From: Methyloceanibacter sp.
GTDB taxonomy: Bacteria; Pseudomonadota; Alphaproteobacteria; Rhizobiales; Methyloligellaceae
Length of the DNA stretch: 5,772 bases
Direction: 5' to 3'
NCBI GenBank assembly: GCA_022865725.1
Contig: JALHTP010000272.1
Coordinates: 1 to 5,772 of the forward strand
Shown: positions 1 through 4,285 of the stretch, piece after piece
Numbering within the stretch: the stretch's first letter is position 1
Layout of the letters: each line of letters opens with the position of its first letter
Translations under genes and position numbers: made by a program
The notes under the pieces: generated by a model
What the model saw: the letters and a program-made list of their open reading frames with translations, nothing else
The model's database searches: none
Told to the model about the DNA's origin: nothing

Positions 1-738
1 GCACTGCAAGGCGCTGATATCGGCATCGCTATGGGTGAACGCGGCACGCGCGCGGCGCGCGAAGTTGCCTCGATCGTGCTTCTCGACGACAATTTCCGAA
101 CGATTGTCCGGGCCATCTCCGAGGGTCGCCAGCTGTTCCGCAATCTCAAGCTGAGCTTTGCCTATTTGCTAATGATGCATATGCCGCTCGTGGCAACGGC
201 GGCGCTCGTGCCATTTGCAGGATTTCCGCTTCTCTATTTGCCGATGCATGTCGTTTGGCTCGAGCTCATCATCCACCCGACAGCGCTCTTGGTTTTTCAG
301 GAGCTTCCAGCCTCTGACCAGCTCGACCCGGTCCAGCGAAACCGCAAGCTCCGCTTCTTCAGCTGGCAGGAATGGACTCTTATCGCTTCTATTGGCACCC
401 TCGTCATCGCAATGATTGTCGTGGGGTACGCGCGCAGCCTCGGTACCAGCAACGACGTCGAACACGCACGGAGCATGGCCATGGTGGCACTTGTCGTTGC
501 CAGCGCTACGATGACGGCAGGACTCACCCGGCTGCGATCCCAAAGCTCGGTCATTGCCGTCTTGGCCACCATAGGTTCTGCGGTCCTTCTCGTGCAGATC
601 GCGCCGCTCGCTAGACTTCTGCATCTCAGTCCGCTGCATCTCGATGACTGGCTGATCGCCGGGTTGGGCGGAGCGATCGTGGCCTCCCTGGCCGCCTTCA
701 TCCCGAGCCTCGGAGGCAAGCGTGAGGTCGCGGCCTGA
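1..738 (+). CDS. P-type cation-transporting ATPase, C-terminal part (5' partial)
   Basis: This is the C-terminal 245 residues of an inner-membrane P-type ATPase that couples ATP hydrolysis to cation transport; the frame is open from base 1. The first residues, ADIGIAMGERGTRAAREVAS (5-24) followed by LLDDNF (27-32), are the end of the phosphorylation domain, just after where the DGVNDAPAL hinge motif would lie. The membrane domain follows: M5 about 49-72, M6 about 80-100 (LELIIHPTALLVFQ at 87-100), then helices near 117-135, 149-165, 173-195 and 206-226, ending in a short basic tail. The set of six C-terminal helices suggests the Ca/Mg/H-type (P2/P3-like) branch rather than the heavy-metal P1B branch. 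The ion cannot be named: the M6 position usually Asp in related pumps is His92. The phosphorylated DKTGT, the actuator domain and M1-M4 are outside the window. Family assignment is secure; substrate is not. Confidence 0.93.
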   Translation, partial: ALQGADIGIAMGERGTRAAREVASIVLLDDNFRTIVRAISEGRQLFRNLKLSFAYLLMMHMPLVATAALVPFAGFPLLYLPMHVVWLELIIHPTALLVFQELPASDQLDPVQRNRKLRFFSWQEWTLIASIGTLVIAMIVVGYARSLGTSNDVEHARSMAMVALVVASATMTAGLTRLRSQSSVIAVLATIGSAVLLVQIAPLARLLHLSPLHLDDWLIAGLGGAIVASLAAFIPSLGGKREVAA

Positions 739-808
739 GGTGAATGGTGAGCTGAGCGGGGATCAACTTGGCCGGATTCGAACCATCGACAGGGTTGAGG
801 AGAACAAG

Positions 809-883
809 ATGAGGGGATATTGTGTTTGGCAGGAGTGGGCGCTGGTGCGGGAAGCTCCGCGACAATCCCTGTTAGTGGCTTAG
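809..883 (+). CDS. candidate 24-residue micro-ORF with strong ribosome-binding site
   Basis: An ATG at 809 is preceded by GAGGAG at 797-802 with a 6-nt gap, a near-ideal Shine-Dalgarno arrangement, and the frame runs 24 codons to TAG at 881-883. The peptide starts MRGYCVWQEW and ends RQSLLVA; it has one Cys and two Trp, no clear membrane helix and no family I recognise. It lies about 70 bp after the ATPase stop and about 75 bp before the bactofilin start, on the same strand. It could be a leader peptide or microprotein, the front of a decayed gene, or chance; only the initiation signal argues for it. Confidence 0.3.
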   Translation: MRGYCVWQEWALVREAPRQSLLVA

Positions 884-959
884 CGTGGCGTAAGTTGCGT
901 ACCTGGCGCCGGTGAGTTGCCGGGCGCTGCATCTCAGTTTTTGCGATGGAGGTACCAGT

Positions 960-1496
960 ATGTTCACGACGAAGCCCGAGGCGGGCGAGAAAATCACCAA
1001 ATTGGGTGGGGGCGATGCGAAGACGCCCTTCACCGAGCGGCCGGCAACCTATGCTTCCAAGAGCCCCGGCCCAAGTGCGAGCAAGATGGTCCCGTCGATT
1101 ATCGGCGATGACCTGACAATCAGAGGCAACGTCACCTCTAAAGGCGAGATCCAAGTCGACGGCGAGATTGAGGGCGACATCCGTTGCGGCTCGCTTCTGC
1201 TCGGCGACAAGTCGAAGGTGACGGGCGGTGTTGCGGCCGAGGATGTAGTTGTGCGCGGCCATGTTGTCGGATCGATCAGGGGCTTGCGCATTACGCTCCA
1301 GGCGCAATCCCATGTGGAAGGCGACATCTTCCACCAGAGCCTTGCCATCGAGCAGGGTGCCTATTTCGAAGGAAAGTCGCGCCGCTCCGACAATCCACTC
1401 GAGGAGGTCAAGGCTCCGGGCGGAAATGGCTCGGCGAACTTCGGGTCCCATTCCGCGAGTTCACCGAGCGTGTTGTCTCCCGTCGCGGCAGAATAG
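960..1496 (+). CDS. bactofilin (polymer-forming cytoskeletal protein)
   Basis: The 178-residue product is a bactofilin (DUF583 family), a bacterial cytoskeletal protein that polymerises without nucleotide into filaments through a right-handed beta-helix and often scaffolds cell-wall enzymes or positions stalk, pole or curvature machinery. The core spans about residues 46-140. It opens with SIIGDDLTIRGNV (46-58) and continues with the short Gly/Val/Ile rungs typical of the fold: GEIQVDGEIEGDI (62-74), VVVRGHVVGSI (96-106), HVEGDIFHQSLAIEQGAYFEG (118-138, read as two rungs). The core is flanked by a flexible 45-residue N-terminal tail and a Ser/Pro/Ala-rich C-terminal tail, the usual bactofilin layout. 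I chose ATG 960 because GGAGG at 948-952 sits 7 nt upstream; an in-frame start at 912 adds 16 residues with no bactofilin character. No M23 peptidase or other frequent partner gene is beside it; neighbours are the ATPase and decayed DNA. The family call is firm, the cellular role unknown. Confidence 0.93.
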   Translation: MFTTKPEAGEKITKLGGGDAKTPFTERPATYASKSPGPSASKMVPSIIGDDLTIRGNVTSKGEIQVDGEIEGDIRCGSLLLGDKSKVTGGVAAEDVVVRGHVVGSIRGLRITLQAQSHVEGDIFHQSLAIEQGAYFEGKSRRSDNPLEEVKAPGGNGSANFGSHSASSPSVLSPVAAE

Positions 1497-1886
1497 CGAA
1501 GGGCTGTTGTAGGATGTCGGCTTCGAGGCCTGCTTTCGAAGCCGACGCCCATGTTCGGTCCACAAGCGGCCGGATCAACATTCGGCCTGCGCGACTAGCT
1601 CGGGAGGGCATTGTCAGACAAACCTGAGCGGGCCTGCGAAGGGTGCTGGTCTGAGGGCGTTCAGGCCGCCAGTTGACGCCACTCGACCAGGGCGGCAGAA
1701 ACGTTACATACGGGGATCGAGCAACCCTGAGGTCAACGGCAACCTCGCTTCTTATCGGCTCCACCGTTCGGACGACGGCGCAATGATGATGGAAGTGCGG
1801 AGACACCAGTAGCACCCCAAGGAAAGGGGGCTTGGCGCGCCCAATGGGAAAGATGCACCTTCATGCGGCTGTGATTGAGCATTACG
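1497..1886. other. 390-bp stretch without a convincing gene
   Basis: Reading all frames, I see only short or compositionally odd open frames with no family resemblance and no good ribosome-binding site. It contains a perfect 11-bp inverted repeat just after the bactofilin stop and otherwise looks like decayed or non-coding DNA leading into the truncated nuclease. The motif style of the inverted repeat recalls dispersed palindromic intergenic repeats of rhizobial genomes, but I cannot confirm a family from one copy. Confidence 0.6.
1516..1546. repeat. perfect 11-bp inverted repeat (hairpin)
   Basis: GTCGGCTTCGA at 1516-1526 is exactly complementary to TCGAAGCCGAC at 1536-1546, around a 9-nt loop. 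It begins 20 bp after the bactofilin stop codon. The stem is stable enough to act as a transcription end or 3' RNA-stability hairpin, but there is no T-run on either side, so it is not a standard intrinsic terminator. A dispersed palindromic intergenic element is the main alternative. Confidence 0.7.
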
Positions 1887-2087
1887 ATGCGTCTGCTTCC
1901 GTTACGTTTATTACTACTGATTAGTAAGGCTGCGGCTGCCACGCTGACCGGTCGAGCCGAGATCGTGGATGGTGACACGATCAAAGTGGGAAGCATTCCG
2001 GTCCGACCACTTGCTGGGCCTGGAGCTTTCCCTGGCCCCTGCACCTTTGGCCAGCCCTGGGCCAAATCTGAGGCTCTCAGCCTGTAG
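1887..2087 (+). pseudogene. truncated staphylococcal-nuclease-like (thermonuclease) gene fragment
   Basis: The first 40 residues match the start of a secreted SNase-like nuclease. There is a hydrophobic signal peptide (MRLLPLRLLLLISKAAAA), then LTGRAEIVDGDTIKVGSIPVR (20-40), the usual first strands with the DGDT metal-binding/catalytic motif (28-31) and the Arg (R40) that in this family precedes the HGIDAPE-type segment. From base 2007 the frame switches to unrelated Pro/Gly-rich residues and stops at 66. The rest of the OB-fold, including the expected second Asp, Glu and Arg of the active site, is absent, and I do not find it in the other frames before tRNA-Asn. SNase-like proteins are usually about 150-250 residues, so this is a 5' remnant and cannot be an active nuclease. 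An upstream in-frame TTG at 1875 is possible; ATG 1887 gives the better signal peptide. The ribosome-binding site is weak. Confidence 0.72.
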
Positions 2088-2104
2088 CCTTGGTGTAGCC
2101 TTGG
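2083..2104. repeat. two exact tandem copies of an 11-bp unit
   Basis: TGTAGCCTTGG occurs at 2083-2093 and again immediately at 2094-2104. The duplication overlaps the stop codon of the nuclease remnant and lies 46 bp from the 3' end of tRNA-Asn. It may be replication slippage or a leftover arm-type binding site of an integrase; the sequence alone cannot decide. Confidence 0.75.
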
Positions 2105-2130
2105 ATAGATCAGTGTTCGCGACGTTTTTG

Positions 2131-2144
2131 GCTAAGTTATTGGA
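2131..2144. repeat. 14-bp direct repeat, copy 1 (beyond the tRNA-Asn 3' end)
   Basis: GCTAAGTTATTGGA is identical to the sequence at 3198-3211. On the minus strand it reads TCCAATAACTTAGC and starts 5 nt past the CCA of tRNA-Asn. Both copies are in the same orientation and lie 1067 bp apart. Confidence 0.85.
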
Positions 2145-2149
2145 TTATT

Positions 2150-2225
2150 TGGCTCCCCGGGCCGGACTCGAACCAGCGACCCAGCGGTTAACAGCCGCTT
2201 GCTCTACCAACTGAGCTACCGGGGA
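2150..2225 (-). tRNA. trnN: tRNA-Asn (anticodon GTT)
   Basis: The minus strand folds into a full cloverleaf. The acceptor stem is TCCCCGG/CCGGGGA, the D arm GCTC-AGTTGGTA-GAGC, and the anticodon arm AGCGG-CTGTTAA-CCGCT with GTT at positions 34-36. The variable loop is 5 nt, the T arm GCTGG-TTCGAGT-CCGGC, the discriminator G, and CCA is encoded at 2152-2150. The 73-nt body is 2225-2153. All stems pair apart from one G-U in the T arm. It serves Asn codons AAC/AAT. Its 3' side faces the nuclease remnant and short repeats, a common position for mobile-element scars. A weak -10-like CTATCT lies about 35 nt upstream at 2265-2260, with no good -35. Confidence 0.97.
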
Positions 2226-2428
2226 GCACAGCGCGCTTTCAAGCGTCGCTTCGAGGGTTAGATAGCAAAAGGCAAGGGGCCTTTCCAGAGCTTTGCGCCG
2301 ATCCGCAGATCTAGCGCCGCGCGGCAATCGCGCGGGTTGCGGCTTCCCCGCATAATCCTTATGTCGGCATCGACCGCCTCCAAGGGGACCCGCCCTCCAA
2401 GGCTAGGAGCCCTGTAACGCTAAGACCT
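2226..2428. other. 203-bp spacer between tRNA-Asn and the membrane-protein gene
   Basis: This divergent spacer must hold the tRNA-Asn promoter on the minus strand and a promoter for the membrane-protein gene on the plus strand. I see no strong match to a -35/-10 pair for either. The open frame that crosses the tRNA on the minus strand is not a gene. Confidence 0.5.
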
Positions 2429-2707
2429 ATGGCCCACAAAGTCCGCCTCTTCAATCGTCACTGGCACCTGCCGCAGTCGAAGCCGATCCGCATCGGCCTG
2501 GGCATTCTGCTCATTGTCGGCGGTCTGGTGGGGTTTCTGCCGGTGCTTGGCTTCTGGATGATCCCGCTCGGCCTTCTCGTGCTCTCGGTCGATCTGCCGA
2601 TCGTGCGGCGCTGGCGCCGCCAGCTGACCGTCTGGTGGCATCGCAGGAAAAGCGAGACTGGCGAGGCCCCCGCCGCCAAAAATGCTTCAGACGAGACGGT
2701 GAACTGA
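2429..2707 (+). CDS. small two-helix inner-membrane protein (PGPGW-like)
   Basis: The 92-residue product has two short hydrophobic helices, about residues 21-38 and 41-55, joined by a tight Pro/Gly turn (FLPVLGFWMIPLGLLVLSVD, 36-55). A strongly basic stretch follows (RRWRRQLTVWWHRRK, 60-74), and then a polar tail. The pattern, a Pro-rich turn followed by helix and Arg-rich cytoplasmic patch, resembles the small PGPGW-type membrane proteins, for which I know no established function. The positive-inside rule puts both termini in the cytoplasm. ATG 2429 is the natural start because the conserved-looking region begins almost at once; the ribosome-binding site is poor, the nearest AGGAG being about 20 nt upstream. 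It stands alone, between tRNA-Asn behind it and the lipoprotein gene 124 bp ahead. Codon use and hydrophobic pattern support a real gene; the family call is from pattern only. Confidence 0.8.
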   Translation: MAHKVRLFNRHWHLPQSKPIRIGLGILLIVGGLVGFLPVLGFWMIPLGLLVLSVDLPIVRRWRRQLTVWWHRRKSETGEAPAAKNASDETVN

Positions 2708-2746
2708 CGGAAAGTCTGTCGCGCGGTGCCAAATTTTCCGGCGGGG

Positions 2747-2760
2747 TTGACGTAGATCAG
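2747..2760. promoter_or_regulatory. FNR/FixK-like binding site candidate
   Basis: TTGACGTAGATCAG matches 8 of the 10 defined positions of the TTGAT-N4-ATCAA box bound by FNR/FixK-type oxygen-responsive regulators (known consensus); the deviations are C at position 5 and G at position 14. It lies in the 124-bp gap before the lipoprotein gene, its centre about 78 bp before the start codon. A transcription start about 37 bp upstream of the ATG would put it at the usual activating distance, but I see no clear -10 there. The first six bases could instead be a plain TTGACG -35. Confidence 0.35.
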
Positions 2761-2831
2761 AGTGGGTCACAGGCGAACAATGCCAGACAAGCTCTTGCCA
2801 TGCTTACGTCAGCGGAAAAGGGAGTTTGATA

Positions 2832-3092
2832 ATGATTGGTGCTCGCACGTTGCTATTAGCCCTGCTCTTGCTTGGGGGATGCGACAAGTTCCGAGGGGAG
2901 CCCGCTACGTTGGAGGACATAACCAAGGTCATAGAGGCGCTGCGCGCGGCGGGATGCACGGCTGTCCGGGAGATTGACGTTGATGCTGACGGCTACGAAG
3001 TCGAAGGCGCGACCTGTGCTGACGGAAAGAGCTTCGACGTGAAGCTCGACAAAAAGTTCGCCGTCGTTTCCAAACGTGCCGACTGGCTCTAG
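2832..3092 (+). CDS. small lipoprotein with PepSY-like domain
   Basis: The 86-residue precursor has a lipoprotein signal peptide (MIGARTLLLALLLLGGC) with lipobox LGGC and lipidated Cys17. The remaining 69 residues fit one PepSY-like domain: a helix at about 27-40 (LEDITKVIEALRAAG), then strands VREIDVDADGYEVEGA (45-60) and GKSFDVKLDKKFAVVSK (65-81). The G-Y-E-V plus D-G-K pattern is characteristic. PepSY-type domains are found in periplasmic or surface proteins and some inhibit peptidases; the ligand here is unknown. Asp18 directly after the lipid Cys is the classic signal that keeps lipoproteins in the inner membrane in E. coli. Cys42 and Cys62 could form a disulphide in the periplasm. ATG 2832 is chosen because GGGAG at 2820-2824 lies 7 nt upstream; TTG 2826 is too close to it. 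It appears to be a single-gene unit, possibly under an FNR-type site. Confidence 0.85.
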   Translation: MIGARTLLLALLLLGGCDKFRGEPATLEDITKVIEALRAAGCTAVREIDVDADGYEVEGATCADGKSFDVKLDKKFAVVSKRADWL

Positions 3093-3197
3093 GCGCCCTA
3101 GGTCGCTTATGCCGGTCAGTGTCTGACGCGCGCCTGGTCGAACGCTACTTCGCGCGCCCCGACATGCCCGGCCAGCAACGCGAATCGATCTGCAAAA

Positions 3198-3211
3198 GCT
3201 AAGTTATTGGA
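3198..3211. repeat. 14-bp direct repeat, copy 2 (overlaps the tRNA-Cys 3' end)
   Basis: GCTAAGTTATTGGA is identical to 2131-2144. On the minus strand its first four bases, TCCA, are the discriminator base and CCA end of tRNA-Cys, and the other ten are its 3' flank. This is the geometry of an integrase attachment core, although no integrase is in the window. Confidence 0.85.
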
Positions 3212-3281
3212 GGCCACGCCCAGAATCGAACTGGGGTGCGCGGATTTGCAGTCCGCTGCGTAACCACTCCGCCACGTGGCC
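3208..3281 (-). tRNA. trnC: tRNA-Cys (anticodon GCA)
   Basis: The minus strand folds into a cloverleaf. The acceptor stem is GGCCACG/CGTGGCC, the D arm GCGG-AGTGGTTA-CGC, and the anticodon arm GCGGA-CTGCAAA-TCCGC with GCA at positions 34-36. The variable loop is 4 nt, the T arm CCCAG-TTCGATT-CTGGG, and CCA is encoded. The discriminator is U73, the main identity base for cysteinyl-tRNA synthetase, which confirms the call. The body is 3281-3211. The open frame across it on the minus strand is not a protein gene. Confidence 0.97.
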
Positions 3282-3303
3282 AAACTGTGGAGAGACTTGC
3301 CTC

Positions 3304-3332
3304 TTAACTAAGTGATCCCCCTCTTGTGTCAA
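3304..3332 (-). promoter_or_regulatory. promoter candidate for tRNA-Cys
   Basis: On the minus strand a consensus TTGACA -35 box occurs at 3332-3327. With a 16-17-nt spacer the -10 falls on TAGTTA/AGTTAA at about 3310-3304, a weak match, and the start would lie roughly 15-20 nt before the tRNA 5' end at 3281. The perfect -35 at the right distance is the evidence; the -10 is poor. Confidence 0.45.
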
Positions 3333-3397
3333 TACGCGATGAGACGCCTTGAGCTCGCAAAATATCAGGTCTTTCGGCCTGGTGATAAACACACTCA

Positions 3398-3413
3398 CGC
3401 GTTAGTAAACGCG
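3398..3413. promoter_or_regulatory. 16-bp palindrome upstream of the methyltransferase-like gene
   Basis: CGCGTT (3398-3403) and AACGCG (3408-3413) are perfect complements around AGTA. The palindrome ends 35 bp before the start codon at 3449, where an operator or 5'-UTR hairpin would sit. No regulator family can be named from it. Confidence 0.35.
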
Positions 3414-3448
3414 CTAATCGTTGCTGCGCCGCCACAACGGGAGGGAGA

Positions 3449-4132
3449 ATGACCGGCTTCGAGGCTCAGCGGCTCACCATGGTGGAGTCTCAGCTCCGTC
3501 CCAACGAGGTGACCGACACGCGCCTGCTCGCTTCCATGCGCGCGCTGCCGCGCGAGCGTTTCGTGCCGCGGAAATTTCGCGCGCTGGCTTATATGGACGA
3601 GGGCATCGAGGTGTTTCCCGCGGTCGACGGCGCGCCGGCGCGCTTCCTGCTTGCCCCCATGGTGCTCGCCCGGCTGGTCCAGCTTGCCGCCGTCGAGCCG
3701 CGCGACGCCGTCCTCGATGTCGGCTGCGCCACCGGCTATTCGACCGCCGTCCTTGCCGGGCTCGGCCGGTCGGTGATCGGGCTCGAGCCGGAGCCCGAGC
3801 TTGCCGAGGCCGCGCGCGCCGCATTGCGCGAGCTTGGGATCGCCAATGCGGACATCGTCGAGGGCGCGCTGGCGCGAGGCCTCCCGGATTCCGGTCCTTA
3901 CGACGTCATCCTTTTGAACGGCAGCGTGCCCGAGCCGCCGAAGGCGTTGCTCGCGCAGCTGAGAGAGGGCGGCAGGCTCGCCGCCATCCTGTCGAGCGGC
4001 GGCAATCAGGGGAGCCAGGGCAAGGCTTGTCTTTTCGTCAAGGTGGGCGGAGAGACGAGCGGGCTCGCCCATTTCGATGCCGGCGCAAGGAAGCTGCCGG
4101 GCTTTCTGCCGGAGCCCTGCTTCACTTTCTAG
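3449..4132 (+). CDS. protein-L-isoaspartate O-methyltransferase-like protein (divergent)
   Basis: The 227-residue product is a class I SAM-dependent methyltransferase of the PCMT family, whose standard members methylate isoaspartyl residues of damaged proteins in the cytoplasm. The family N-terminus is clear: MVESQLRPNEVTD (11-23), then ALPRERFVPRKFRALAY (32-48). SAM motif I is VLDVGCATGY (88-97), the acidic ribose-binding residue is in GLEPEPEL (111-118), and the post-motif region YDVILLNGSVPEPP (151-164) with LREGGRL (171-177) aligns with the family. Two hallmark segments are changed. The substrate-side loop (normally QTISQP-like) reads APARFLLAP (62-70), without its Ser/Thr, and the D-G pair of the second SAM motif reads EGALARG. 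It may therefore not be a true repair enzyme. A purine-rich AACGGGAGGGAG just before ATG 3449 sets the start. I recall a gene of this kind next to tolC in rhizobia and Brucella, which suggests a linked role; this is inference. Confidence 0.88.
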   Translation: MTGFEAQRLTMVESQLRPNEVTDTRLLASMRALPRERFVPRKFRALAYMDEGIEVFPAVDGAPARFLLAPMVLARLVQLAAVEPRDAVLDVGCATGYSTAVLAGLGRSVIGLEPEPELAEAARAALRELGIANADIVEGALARGLPDSGPYDVILLNGSVPEPPKALLAQLREGGRLAAILSSGGNQGSQGKACLFVKVGGETSGLAHFDAGARKLPGFLPEPCFTF

Positions 4133-4156
4133 AGCTTCCGCACCCTTTTGCACTGT

Positions 4157-4187
4157 TGCCCCGATCCCACACTGCATCGGGCATTTT
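4157..4187 (+). terminator. weak intrinsic terminator candidate between the methyltransferase-like gene and tolC
   Basis: TGC-C-CCGAT (4157-4165, one bulged C) pairs with ATCGGGCA (4176-4183) around a 10-nt loop, followed by TTTT (4184-4187). It starts 25 bp after the stop codon. Stem and T-tract are both short, so it may only attenuate and let some transcription reach tolC. Confidence 0.35.
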
Positions 4188-4285
4188 GCCCAATGAGGCG
4201 CAAAGGGTATCGCACCCCGCTCGTGGTGCTTTATGGTTTGACCGCAGTGGGGGCCGGGGGGCTTCACCAACTGCGGAGAAGTCCA

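Noticed and set aside
774..784. GGATTCGAACC, identical to the T-arm core of many tRNAs on the minus strand
   Set aside because: No acceptor, anticodon or D stem can be folded around it, so it is chance or at most an undetectable tRNA relic.
297..1451. 384-codon open frame on the minus strand across the ATPase and bactofilin genes
   Set aside because: It is antisense to two recognised genes, spans their spacer, is rich in Arg/Ala/Ser as expected of a high-GC shadow frame, and matches no family.
1844..1924. 26-codon open frame starting MGKMHLHAAV upstream of the nuclease remnant
   Set aside because: No ribosome-binding site, no recognisable family, and it overlaps the better-supported nuclease signal peptide in another frame.
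2145..2327. 60-codon minus-strand frame with the SPVAQLVEQAAVNRWVAGSS pattern
   Set aside because: This is the translation of tRNA-Asn itself, a well-known false protein; likewise the minus-strand frame at 3204-3398 over tRNA-Cys.
3089..3101. CTAGG-CGC-CCTAG mini-palindrome over the lipoprotein stop codon
   Set aside because: Five base pairs with a 3-nt loop and no T-run is too small to claim as a terminator.
3127..3156. GC-rich complementary CGCGCG runs after the lipoprotein gene, possible terminator
   Set aside because: The stem is six bases of simple alternating sequence with an 18-nt loop and no T-run.
3395..4270. 291-codon minus-strand frame opposite the methyltransferase-like gene
   Set aside because: The plus strand carries clear SAM motifs and a strong ribosome-binding site; the minus frame is a shadow rich in Arg, Gly, Ala and His.
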